A stretch of DNA of 20,468 nucleotides from an uncultured Oscillospiraceae bacterium (GTDB lineage: Bacteria; Bacillota; Clostridia; Oscillospirales; Ruminococcaceae), in contig CAJUSD010000044.1 of the NCBI GenBank assembly GCA_910589145.1, positions 1-20,468 of the forward strand, read 5' to 3'. The position numbers and the translations under genes are program-made. Each line of letters starts with the position of its first letter. Positions within the stretch are counted from its first letter, which is position 1. Of the stretch, positions 8,944 through 15,696 are shown in pieces. A model generated the notes under the pieces. That model ran no database searches and was not told the DNA's origin. It saw nothing but the letters and a program-made list of their open reading frames with translations.

Positions 8944-9494
8944 GGAAGTATAACACCCCTTTCCAAAAGTTGAATTTTCAACCGCTTCCGTCCTCTCGAC
9001 AAACGGTGTTCTACTGCTTTTTCACTTATTTGCAGATAATCTGCAATGGTTTTCACCCTTTCCAGATAGTAATACCGGCGAATGAAAATCGTCCGGTCTG
9101 GTTCGTCCATTCCATCAATGGACTGCTGGACAAGTTCAGTATTTATATGGCGAACCGTTTCATCCTCCAGGCTCAGGTCAAGATTTGGATCCAAAATATC
9201 CTCCTCCAAGGGAATGATTTCCTCCCCCTTGCGCCGCAGCCAGTCCAGCGCCTGATTCCGTGCAATCTGGACAATCCAGGCTTTCAGGGTTCCCCGATGG
9301 GGATCAAACTTCCCAATTCCCCGCCATACCTTATAATAAGCTGTCATCAGGCATTCCTCAATATCCTGGGGGTATGCCGGGCCGATGATACGGTTTAGGA
9401 CAGCTTTACAGATTCCGCCATATAAGGCAATTACTTTGGATAGGCCCTGTTCTGGGCTGCATTGAATTTGTTTTGATAATTCTTCATCTGTCAT
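8940..9494 (-). CDS. ECF-type RNA polymerase sigma factor
   Basis: A 184-residue sigma-70 family protein. Region 2 spans about 20-90 (DIEECLMTAYYKVWRGIGKFDPHRGTLKAWIVQIARN... LRR). Region 4 spans about 120-175, with the helix-turn-helix TIADYLQISEKAVEHRLSRGRKRLK. The length and the absence of regions 1 and 3 fit the ECF class. I chose ATG 9494 because GGGAGG lies 7 bases upstream; an in-frame GTG at 9605 would place the leader hairpin inside the coding region and is unlikely. It is followed, with a 4-base overlap, by the DUF4179 anti-sigma gene. A terminator-like hairpin lies 55 bases upstream and may attenuate the operon. Confidence 0.88.
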   Translation of the reverse strand: MTDEELSKQIQCSPEQGLSKVIALYGGICKAVLNRIIGPAYPQDIEECLMTAYYKVWRGIGKFDPHRGTLKAWIVQIARNQALDWLRRKGEEIIPLEEDILDPNLDLSLEDETVRHINTELVQQSIDGMDEPDRTIFIRRYYYLERVKTIADYLQISEKAVEHRLSRGRKRLKIQLLERGVILP

Positions 9495-9548
9495 GAGCGT
9501 TCCTCCCTTCTGCATGATAATACGCAAGGGAATATGATTTTCCCCCTC

Positions 9549-9584
9549 AAAAAACAAAACACTGGCATAAAAACCAGTGCTTTG
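9549..9584 (-). terminator. Terminator or attenuator hairpin before the ECF sigma gene
   Basis: On the minus strand CAAAGCACTGG and CCAGTGTTTTG form an 11-bp stem (one G-T pair), followed by TTTTTT. It is 238 bases after the methyltransferase stop and only 55 bases before the sigma ATG. It could end the upstream transcript or attenuate the sigma operon. Confidence 0.65.
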
Positions 9585-9652
9585 TGCAATTGGAGCTGCG
9601 CGCACCCCAAGAATTACTTATATTTTTTGTTAAATTTCTCTCTCCATTCATT

Positions 9653-9681
9653 AAGACAATGGGAGCCCAAAAATTGTAACA
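9653..9681 (-). promoter_or_regulatory. Weak candidate ECF-type promoter for the sigma/DUF4179 operon
   Basis: On the minus strand TGTTAC, 17 bases, TGTCTT. It resembles the clearer TGTAAC-N16-CGTCTA before the second sigma gene, but matches less well. If real, the terminator-like hairpin at 9549-9584 lies inside the leader. Confidence 0.25.
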
Positions 9682-9757
9682 CGATGTTCCAAAAAATTTT
9701 TATTTTTTCTCCGATGACCTTTCAGATGTTATGAATCCCTGTCAGAACTGGGGATTT

Positions 9758-9796
9758 TCATTTTCCAGGTATTTTTGTTGAAAGTATGAAGTTCAT
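9758..9796 (-). CDS. Tiny ORF with a strong ribosome binding site (12 codons)
   Basis: AGGAGG, 7 bases, then ATG and a 12-residue reading frame (MNFILSTKIPGK) ending in TGA. It begins 26 bases after the methyltransferase stop. The ribosome binding site is the best in this neighbourhood, yet no long frame follows. It is either the surviving start of a lost gene or a short leader peptide. The start codon lies inside the palindrome at 9781-9801. Confidence 0.3.
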   Translation of the reverse strand: MNFILSTKIPGK

Positions 9797-9801
9797 ACTT
9801 T
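9781..9801. repeat. Perfect 21-bp palindrome over the tiny ORF start
   Basis: Arms AAAGTATGAA and TTCATACTTT around a single central base. Nothing T-rich follows on either strand, so it is not a terminator. Its form suits a dimeric-repressor operator, or an RNA hairpin hiding the ATG. Confidence 0.55.
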
Positions 9802-9821
9802 ATCCTCCTGTTTTGAAGATA

Positions 9822-10706
9822 CTATTTTGTACCGCTGATTATCACGGTTGTTGCAATGCGAAACTCCCAGCTCTTATTCCCGCTCTGGTACTGCTGAATT
9901 TTCTTGTCATACCTGCGGTTTATCATGTCCAGCAAAGCCTGATATTCTGTTTCCGTAAGCGCATTTGGAGCCATTTTATACGCCTTCTCCACACTGCTAA
10001 GCTCCGACAATCTGTCGTCATTGATTTGATCCTGTGCCATTTCATCACCAACATTATCACAGTCCGGGGCATAGGTGACTGCGGCCATTGCATCAATGGA
10101 AATATTGTGAAATCCCTGTGCTGCAAGATAGGCAAAATATTTTTCTGTCCGGTTTTCATATCTTTTGATATGACTGTTGGAATTGCCTGCCGCCGCTGCC
10201 CAAACTCTATCAAATAGTGCCTTTTCCTCACAATGATCAGTCGGTATCCATTCCTCTGGTTTAGAGCCTCTGCTGTAAACATCCATCACAATCATTCTGC
10301 CGCCAGGTTTCAACACCCGGTACTGTTCACTCACGAATTTTTCCGGCTCGCAAAAGTTCATTACTGTATGGGAATAGCACAGATCAACGGTGTTATCTGC
10401 AAAGGGCATCTGTGTTGCATCTCCTGCAATGAAATGACATGGGAGAGCTAATTCCTCTGTTTTTTTCTCAGCATAATTGATATGCCCGGTATCAAAATCC
10501 AATCCTGTGATTTCCGCGTTTGGAAGACGTTCCTTTAACCGATGGCAAAGGAGGCCGCCGGCACAGCCCACTTCAAGAATCTTCATTCCATCCCGAAGCT
10601 GCATAGCTTCAATCCACCTATCCATGTTTCCCCGATGGAATTTCAATGAACGTGACAAATAGAGCTCTTCCGACTTTTGTACATATTCCGACCAATAGGT
10701 ATTCAT
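9822..10706 (-). CDS. Class I SAM-dependent methyltransferase
   Basis: A 294-residue protein. Motif I is ILEVGCAGG (43-51), with the acidic end of strand 2 at GLDFD (68-72). Then come AGDATQMPFADNTVDLCYSH, and RVLKPGGRMIVMDVYS (post-motif). This is the methyltransferase-11/UbiE-like fold used on small molecules, lipids or proteins; the substrate cannot be told. The C-terminal third (from about 215) is helical and not diagnostic. I chose ATG 10706, which has GAGGAG 7 bases upstream; an ATG two codons earlier and an in-frame TTG at 10727 sit on or beyond the ribosome site. It appears monocistronic, with only a tiny ORF after it. The promoter is not clear in the upstream bases, which are shared with the antitoxin relic. 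Confidence 0.85.
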   Translation of the reverse strand: MNTYWSEYVQKSEELYLSRSLKFHRGNMDRWIEAMQLRDGMKILEVGCAGGLLCHRLKERLPNAEITGLDFDTGHINYAEKKTEELALPCHFIAGDATQMPFADNTVDLCYSHTVMNFCEPEKFVSEQYRVLKPGGRMIVMDVYSRGSKPEEWIPTDHCEEKALFDRVWAAAAGNSNSHIKRYENRTEKYFAYLAAQGFHNISIDAMAAVTYAPDCDNVGDEMAQDQINDDRLSELSSVEKAYKMAPNALTETEYQALLDMINRRYDKKIQQYQSGNKSWEFRIATTVIISGTK

Positions 10707-10801
10707 TCTCATTCTCCTCAGTATCAATTATCTGAAATAAAAATTCCCGCTGAACTTTACGAAAAATCATGTATACCAGGAACAGAAAAGGGGCATACCT
10801 T

Positions 10802-11040
10802 ATGCCAAATATTAAGCCTGTTTCCAAACTTCGCAATAATGGAAAATTTTTGCGGGTTTTCGCTGCTGGCAGACTGTTTTTCTGACCAAAAACGGCATGG
10901 ACGTTATACCATTATGGATATAGAGAAATACCATCAATATAAACATTCTTTGCTATGAAAAATTTACGAAAGAACTGGAAAAGGACTGCCGCTCTGGGGA
11001 AGAAAAAGGATGCTTTACACTGGATGAAATAAAAACGGTA
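10802..11040 (+). pseudogene. Decayed Phd/YefM-type antitoxin gene
   Basis: Reading across frames recovers an antitoxin-like order. It begins MPNIKPVSKLRN at ATG 10802, then FLTKNG (from 10879), then GRYTIMDIEKY (from 10899), then YEKFTKELEKDCRSGEEKG and FTLDEI (from 10954). The family pattern is 'IKPISDLRN... VFLTKNGRGRY.IMDIE.Y... GWLSLEE'. At least three frame changes (near 10875, 10895 and 10953) and in-frame stops at 10883 and 10956 break it. The 3' end runs into the convergent GNAT gene. No toxin partner (RelE/ParE-like) is recognisable next to it. The family assignment rests on remembered family pattern; the frameshifts are seen directly. Confidence 0.72.
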
Positions 11041-11502
11041 TCAAACCCTTTTCAGCAGCTTATAATATTCTCCCGCTTCGTCCTCCCCTTCAAATAAAAC
11101 TTCGTTAAATCCATACCTCTGGTATAGATGCAGGGCGTTTTTATTATCCCTATCCACTCCAATGGAAATTTCATGGTATCCCATTTCCTTTGCCTTTTGG
11201 ATCATAAATTCTAAAAGCCTGCCTCCGATTCCCTGGTTCCGGCAGCCCTTTTTTACAATCAGCCTGGATAGGTAAATCCGTTTTCCGGGAATTGTGTAAT
11301 CTGGGTCCTGCATCTCCAACACCAAGGCACATTCCGCAATAAATCCGCTGTTGATTTTGTAAATATATACAATCCGGTTGTTGGCTTCGATTTCCCTGCG
11401 GAAGGGTTCCGTAAGGGGGCTTTTTGCCATATTCCAAATGCTGCTGCATTTTTCATACTCATCAAGGGAAAGCCTTTCAATGGTATAATCTCTATTTTCC
11501 AT
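11041..11502 (-). CDS. GNAT-family N-acetyltransferase
   Basis: A 153-residue single-domain GNAT. The acetyl-CoA loop is R88-N-Q-G-I-G93 inside YLSRLIVKKGCRNQGIGGRLLEFMI, and the usual end is N122-ALHLYQRYGF. It transfers an acetyl group from acetyl-CoA to an amine; the substrate is unknown. The ATG at 11502 lies 11 bases inside the end of the phosphotransferase-like gene, in another frame, and has only a weak upstream AGGA. Its translation probably depends on the upstream gene. The pairing of a GNAT with an APH-fold kinase suggests a common small-molecule target, but this is inference. Confidence 0.85.
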   Translation of the reverse strand: MENRDYTIERLSLDEYEKCSSIWNMAKSPLTEPFRREIEANNRIVYIYKINSGFIAECALVLEMQDPDYTIPGKRIYLSRLIVKKGCRNQGIGGRLLEFMIQKAKEMGYHEISIGVDRDNKNALHLYQRYGFNEVLFEGEDEAGEYYKLLKRV

Positions 11503-12403
11503 AATACCATGTTGGGACAGGATTCCTCATATTGCCATACCAGCCGAGGACATCCTTTGCCTGGTTGAGCATGGTCTGTATTTCCTTGTCCCCAAAAGGA
11601 ATTGCCCACGGAACAGACGAAAGCATATTGCTGCTGATATACAGCGCCAGCAGTTTCCAGAATTCCATTGGCACACTGCCGTTAAAGTATCCATCCACCA
11701 TACCAGAGGCAAACCGAGGCGATGCCTGGGCACACCAGACAATCCGGTTAAACTCCTCCCACGGGTCACCAAAATCATATCGGTCAAAGTCGATAATTAC
11801 CAGCTTTCCCTTTTCGATCATCATGTTGCCGATGTGGTAGTCGCCATGCTGGTAGGTTTGGGGCCTTCCCGCCAGCAGATGGCGGTTTTCTTCTATATAG
11901 GCGATAATATTTTCCGCGCCTTCAAAGTGGATAGGGCATTCCTGATACCTTTTGATGTTTCGGTCTATCTTCCGATTAAAGCGGGGTTCCCAGTCCGGGC
12001 AGTCCTCTGGGGCGGGGATGGAGTGAATTTTCCGAAGTATCCGTCCCGCGTCCAAGCCATAGGCATATTGTTCCGTTTCGGGGAGATGGAAGATTATCTG
12101 TTCCGCGTCCTCGCCGTCGATCCAGGTCTGGATAGTATATACCCCCTGTTCGCACCTGCCAAAGACCACCGGCTCGCACATGGGGATTCCAAGGGCGGCG
12201 GCCTTTTGCTGCATTTGGTACATGCTATCCCGTTTGCTGCTCTTTTCTTCGGGGGTAAACCGGATGAGATACCTTGTCCTGTCGGAGGCGGTCATACAGT
12301 ATTTGACGTCCACAGACCAGCCCTTGTTAATAGGCTCAAAGGATGCCTCCGGGTACTGTTCCCGGATTTTGGAAAACAACAATTCCTCTTTGAAATCCTG
12401 CAT
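11492..12403 (-). CDS. Aminoglycoside phosphotransferase-fold kinase
   Basis: A 303-residue protein of the APH/choline kinase superfamily. The catalytic loop is HGDYHIGN (186-193, with Asp188 as the expected base), and the metal-binding segment is IIDFDRYDFGDPWEEF (204-218). The N-lobe has a short Gly turn (NKGWSVDVKY, 26-35) and a plausible Lys/Arg-containing strand (YLIRFTPEE). These enzymes phosphorylate hydroxyl groups of antibiotics or other metabolites. Many clostridial members are not resistance genes, so I do not name a drug. ATG 12403 has AGGTGA 6 bases upstream. It is the first gene of an overlapping pair with a GNAT and has its own promoter. Confidence 0.87.
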   Translation of the reverse strand: MQDFKEELLFSKIREQYPEASFEPINKGWSVDVKYCMTASDRTRYLIRFTPEEKSSKRDSMYQMQQKAAALGIPMCEPVVFGRCEQGVYTIQTWIDGEDAEQIIFHLPETEQYAYGLDAGRILRKIHSIPAPEDCPDWEPRFNRKIDRNIKRYQECPIHFEGAENIIAYIEENRHLLAGRPQTYQHGDYHIGNMMIEKGKLVIIDFDRYDFGDPWEEFNRIVWCAQASPRFASGMVDGYFNGSVPMEFWKLLALYISSNMLSSVPWAIPFGDKEIQTMLNQAKDVLGWYGNMRNPVPTWYYGK

Positions 12404-12441
12404 ATGCTTTCACCTGTTCCTTTCTAATTTGAGGTTATATC

Positions 12442-12471
12442 ATTATAGCAGATGGGGAATCCTTTGAACAA
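12442..12471 (-). promoter_or_regulatory. Promoter of the APH-GNAT operon
   Basis: On the minus strand TTGTTC, 18 bases, TATAAT, with TGC directly before the -10 (extended -10). It ends 38 bases before the ATG at 12403. Confidence 0.65.
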
Positions 12472-12552
12472 CCTCTTGATTAACCTGTTTGGATGCTTCC
12501 CTGAAATACACCGCAGGTTTCAGCCTGAAATCGGCTTTTCTCTCAAAGGCAC

Positions 12553-12581
12553 TTGACATTTCATTGCTTTCATGGTAGAGT
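12553..12581 (+). promoter_or_regulatory. Plus-strand promoter with no gene behind it
   Basis: A perfect -35 TTGACA (12553-12558), 17 bases, then TAGAGT (12576-12581). It points into a stretch with no plus-strand coding region but with an intrinsic terminator about 100 bases on. Confidence 0.5.
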
Positions 12582-12587
12582 ATATAT

Positions 12588-12686
12588 ACAATCTGGTTTG
12601 AAAATCAGGGTGGGCTTGTTAGTTTATGCCTGATAAGATTTAAATATGTTTTTTATTCATCTTCCCGCGAAAAAGGGAAGTTTTTT
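12588..12686 (+). ncRNA. Candidate small RNA of about 100 nt
   Basis: The stretch is bounded by the promoter at 12553-12581 and the terminator at 12661-12686. Inside, ATCAGG and CCTGAT can form a 6-bp stem around a G/T-rich loop (about 12604-12634). The only ORF is five codons (ATGCCTGATAAGATTTAA). I do not recognise a known RNA family. Confidence 0.35.
12661..12686 (+). terminator. Intrinsic terminator of the small-RNA candidate
   Basis: CTTCCC, an 8-base loop, GGGAAG, then six T on the plus strand. There is no plus-strand gene upstream for which it would otherwise be needed. Confidence 0.6.
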
Positions 12687-12689
12687 ATG

Positions 12690-12728
12690 AAAAAAGGGAC
12701 TGTAAAGGAGCACTTCCTTCACAGTCCC
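12690..12728 (-). terminator. Terminator overlapping the stop of the helical-repeat gene
   Basis: On the minus strand GGGACTGT pairs with ACAGTCCC, with a further 5-bp inner stem (AAGGA/TCCTT), then six T. The TGA stop of the gene at 12719 is inside the hairpin's first arm. Confidence 0.85.
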
Positions 12729-13384
12729 TTTTCGCTTTTATATTGATCCGCCCATTCCCTTAAATAACGATAATCCGTTTCGCAGGACCTTTCAATATAG
12801 GTTCCCAGCAGCGGAGATTTTATCCGGTGCAGCGCATAAAGGGCCATAATCTTCTGGTACTCGTCCTGCTCGTAGATATTCCGGTTCCAGAACTTCACTG
12901 CATATTCTTCCGCATATTCCGGGCAATGTTCGCACATGGAGCGCAGAGCCATTCGCTCAGTGTACTCGTCACCCGATTCAATAAAATGAAAAAGCAGCTT
13001 TTTGATTTCGCTGTCCCCCTGATAGCTTCCAAGCTGCTCTGCAAACTGCCATCTCACATTATAATAACAGGTGCTGGTGCTGTATGGACACAGTTTTTCA
13101 AACCACTTTGGATATTTCAGGGTTGCCTTTAAGAGATGGGAACATTCGCTGTCCCTGGCAATAATATAGAGCATATCCCTGATGAGAGCTTCCGACACCA
13201 ATACTTTCTCTGGATTATAACGTTCAATAATCGACAAATACGCCTTGCAGATTCGGTCAAAAGGCCCGCCAAATACCCATTCGCCGTTGTCGTTTTCCTC
13301 GGTGATGTGGGGATAATGCCGTTTTTGGAACCTTTTAAACGCCTTTACCGCTCTATGTAATGCCTTTTTGTCCCCTTTGAGCAT
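12719..13384 (-). CDS. Helical, HEAT-like repeat protein, function unknown
   Basis: A 221-residue soluble protein. It is all helical by eye, with repeating helix pairs (KKLLFHFIESGDEYTERMALRSMCEHCPEYAEEYAVKFWN, then EYQKIMALYALHRIKSP). This looks like HEAT/armadillo-type repeats, and no catalytic motif is seen. I chose ATG 13384 (MLKGDKKALHRAVKAFKRF), which has AGGAAAGGAAG about 11 bases upstream. Longer in-frame extensions run into the AraC gene in another frame and read as non-protein. The start lies 32 bases inside the end of the AraC regulator gene, so the two are cotranscribed. Its role with the regulator is unknown. Confidence 0.7.
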   Translation of the reverse strand: MLKGDKKALHRAVKAFKRFQKRHYPHITEENDNGEWVFGGPFDRICKAYLSIIERYNPEKVLVSEALIRDMLYIIARDSECSHLLKATLKYPKWFEKLCPYSTSTCYYNVRWQFAEQLGSYQGDSEIKKLLFHFIESGDEYTERMALRSMCEHCPEYAEEYAVKFWNRNIYEQDEYQKIMALYALHRIKSPLLGTYIERSCETDYRYLREWADQYKSEKGL

Positions 13385-14279
13385 AAAGACACAGACTTCC
13401 TTTCCTGTATTCTCCCGGCGTCTGCCGGAAAAGCTCTTTAAATTTGCGGCAAAAGTATCCGGTGTTTTCAAAGCCTGTCTCCTGGGCAACGGATGAAACA
13501 CTGTTTTCCGTTGTGACAAGGAGCATTGCAGCACATTTCAGCCGATGATTCACCAGATAACTTATAGGAGAGGTGTGAAGATACCTGCGAAATAGATTCA
13601 ATACGCTGCTTTTGCTCAGCTTCACAGTTCCGGCAATGTCGTCCAGGGAAATATGCCGGCAATAATTTTGATGGATATACTGCATCATAATCTGCACCTG
13701 GGCACGGGCCGCCGCTTGGGACACGGGAATATTCTCTGTCAGTCCGGCGTTTTCATAGATTGTATTCCACAGCTTAAAAAGGAGTTCTGCGGTTTTGATT
13801 TCACTTGGATTTTCCGCTTCCTGTATGGCAAATATGGACAGCAGTGTATTTAAAGCCTCATTCTGCCAGGGTACGCTGGGGGAAAAGACCAGGCAATCCG
13901 CCGAAGAATTCAAAACCGGTTGTATATATTTTCGATGTATCAGGCTCCCCTCTGGGGAAAGCAGCGACGCTGAAAAAACAATATTTGGAATCACAGTGCT
14001 TTCCGCCGCTTCAAAGCGGTGAATCACCTGGGTATTTATGAATATCCCCATTCCTGCGCTTAACACATACCTGCCGCTGCCCACCAGAAATACAGCGGTC
14101 CCCTTTTCAACAAATACAAATTCAACCTCGGAATGCCAGTGCCAATCAATACAGTGGAAATCAAACGACCAGATATCCTCCACATAATATCGGAAGGGAT
14201 ATTCTTCGCTTCCATGTTGGGCCGTCTCTCTTAACGTTTCATCTGTAATAATTTTGGGATAATGGTCTTTACCTTTCAT
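13353..14279 (-). CDS. AraC-family transcriptional regulator
   Basis: A 308-residue protein. An N-terminal cupin-like sensor contains WHWHSEVEFVFVEKG (46-60) and the second cupin part GMGIFINTQVIHRFE. The C-terminal AraC domain has two helix-turn-helices at about 212-232 (LDDIAGTVKLSKSSVLNLFRR) and 261-283 (VSSVAQETGFENTGYFCRKF), ending in the signature FRQTPGEYRKG. The ATG at 14279 has GAGG 7 bases upstream. It is divergent from an MFS transporter 117 bases away and probably controls it in response to a small ligand, often a sugar in this subgroup (inference). The last 14 residues extend past the usual end and overlap the next gene. Confidence 0.9.
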   Translation of the reverse strand: MKGKDHYPKIITDETLRETAQHGSEEYPFRYYVEDIWSFDFHCIDWHWHSEVEFVFVEKGTAVFLVGSGRYVLSAGMGIFINTQVIHRFEAAESTVIPNIVFSASLLSPEGSLIHRKYIQPVLNSSADCLVFSPSVPWQNEALNTLLSIFAIQEAENPSEIKTAELLFKLWNTIYENAGLTENIPVSQAAARAQVQIMMQYIHQNYCRHISLDDIAGTVKLSKSSVLNLFRRYLHTSPISYLVNHRLKCAAMLLVTTENSVSSVAQETGFENTGYFCRKFKELFRQTPGEYRKGSLCLYAQRGQKGIT

Positions 14280-14301
14280 GAAAAATCCTCTATCTTACGA
14301 T

Positions 14302-14330
14302 ATTGTATCATAATTTTGTGAAATAGTGCA
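14302..14330 (-). promoter_or_regulatory. Probable AraC-gene promoter
   Basis: On the minus strand TGCACT (weak -35), 17 bases, TACAAT preceded by TGA. It is back to back with the MFS promoter, so one bound regulator could affect both. Confidence 0.35.
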
Positions 14331-14358
14331 TTGATATCAAAAAAGCCTGTGATATAAT
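14331..14358 (+). promoter_or_regulatory. Promoter of the MFS transporter gene
   Basis: TTGATA (14331-14336), 16 bases, TATAAT (14353-14358), 38 bases before the ATG at 14397. Confidence 0.65.
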
Positions 14359-14396
14359 TCCATTATAGAATACCGCAGAAGGGGAGTCAACACAAC

Positions 14397-15593
14397 ATGG
14401 TTAAAAATTATAAAAAGACCTTGGCAGCTTGTTACCTGGGCTTTATCACACAGGCAATCGCGGCAAATTTTGCACCGCTGCTCTTTCTGACATTTCACCA
14501 TGATTACAACATTCCTCTGGGAAAGATAGCCCTTATTTCTGGTACGTTCTTTCTGACCCAGCTTATTGTGGATGTTTTATGTGCGCGTTTTGCGGACCGC
14601 ATCGGATACCGCAAATGCGTTGTAGCCTCGGAATTATTTTCGGCTTTTGGCCTTATCGGACTTGCTTTTTTGCCGGAGCTTTTACCCGATCCCTTTATGG
14701 GGATTATCATAAGCGTCATTGTCTATGCCATTGGAAGCGGCCTTATAGAGGTGTTGTGCAGCCCTATTGTGGAGGCGTGTCCCTTCGAGCACAAGGAGGC
14801 TGTCATGAGCCTGCTTCATTCGTTTTACTGCTGGGGTTCGGTAGGGGTTATACTGGTATCTACACTTTTCTTCACAGCCTTTGGAATCGGAAGCTGGAAA
14901 TGGCTTGCCTGTATTTGGGCGATCATTCCCCTTTACAACGTTTACAATTTTGCAGTGTGCCCCATTGAAGCCCTTACAGATGACGGCAAAGGCATGGGGG
15001 CAGGCGCCTTGTTCCGTATTCCGCTGTTCTGGGTTACAATTATTTTGATGATATGTTCCGGGGCTTCCGAGCTGTCTATGTCACAATGGGCTTCTGCCTA
15101 TTCCGAGTCTGCCCTCGGTTTGTCAAAAGCGGCAGGGGATCTGGCGGGTCCCTGTATGTTTGCCGTAATGATGGGAATCAGTCGTGTTATTTACGGGAAG
15201 TATGGAGACAGGCTGGACCTGATAAAATTTATGTTGGGGTCAGGCGGCCTTTGCCTGATCTGCTACATTGCAGCCTCTTTGTCAAGCGCACCAGTGGTTG
15301 GTTTGGCCGGCTGCATTCTGTGCGGTTTCTCGGTTGGCATTATGTGGCCGGGGACTATCAGCATCTGTTCAGGGCGGCTGCCTGCCGGGGGAACGGCAAT
15401 GTTTGCTCTGCTGGCTATGGCTGGCGATCTTGGCGGCGCATTTGGGCCGAGCTTAATCGGCAATATTACGCAGAACGCGGGGAACAATCTGCAAAAGGGA
15501 ATGTTGGCTGGTTGTATATTTCCGTTGGTGTTGATCCTATCGCTTTTTATACTCAAAGGCTTTCAAAAGGGTAAAAAGATACGAAAAACATAG
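14397..15593 (+). CDS. MFS transporter, 12 membrane segments
   Basis: A 398-residue integral membrane protein of the major facilitator superfamily, with about twelve hydrophobic segments. The loop between segments 2 and 3 carries the family motif as ARFADRIGYRKCVVASE (about 62-78), with a similar half-repeat at GISRVIYGKYGDRLDLIKFM in the second half. Charged residues inside the membrane (for example E119 in IEVLCSPIVEACP) are more typical of sugar/proton or FucP-like permeases than of drug exporters; the substrate is unknown. GGGGAG precedes the ATG by about 10 bases. It is divergent from an AraC regulator. A terminator follows the stop. Confidence 0.88.
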   Translation: MVKNYKKTLAACYLGFITQAIAANFAPLLFLTFHHDYNIPLGKIALISGTFFLTQLIVDVLCARFADRIGYRKCVVASELFSAFGLIGLAFLPELLPDPFMGIIISVIVYAIGSGLIEVLCSPIVEACPFEHKEAVMSLLHSFYCWGSVGVILVSTLFFTAFGIGSWKWLACIWAIIPLYNVYNFAVCPIEALTDDGKGMGAGALFRIPLFWVTIILMICSGASELSMSQWASAYSESALGLSKAAGDLAGPCMFAVMMGISRVIYGKYGDRLDLIKFMLGSGGLCLICYIAASLSSAPVVGLAGCILCGFSVGIMWPGTISICSGRLPAGGTAMFALLAMAGDLGGAFGPSLIGNITQNAGNNLQKGMLAGCIFPLVLILSLFILKGFQKGKKIRKT

Positions 15594-15616
15594 GGATAGG
15601 CTATTTTATAAAGCAA

Positions 15617-15653
15617 AGAGAGCAGTACCCATAAGGAATGGGAACTGCTCTTT
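15617..15653. terminator. Bidirectional terminator between MFS and SDR genes
   Basis: GAGCAGT-A-CCC pairs with GGG-A-ACTGCTC (one A/A mismatch), extended by A/T and G/T pairs, with TTTATTTAT on the plus strand. It separates two convergent genes. Confidence 0.75.
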
Positions 15654-15696
15654 ATTTATGCTATTGTGTGAATTTGCTCTTTATGAAAAGAATATA

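Noticed and set aside
12180..12403. Naming the APH-fold gene as an aminoglycoside resistance gene
   Set aside because: The fold motifs are present but the sequence does not match a specific resistance enzyme that I recognise; most chromosomal clostridial members have no shown drug target.
11834..12427. A 197-codon plus-strand open frame
   Set aside because: It is antisense to the APH-fold gene, which has clear catalytic motifs; this frame has none and no ribosome site.
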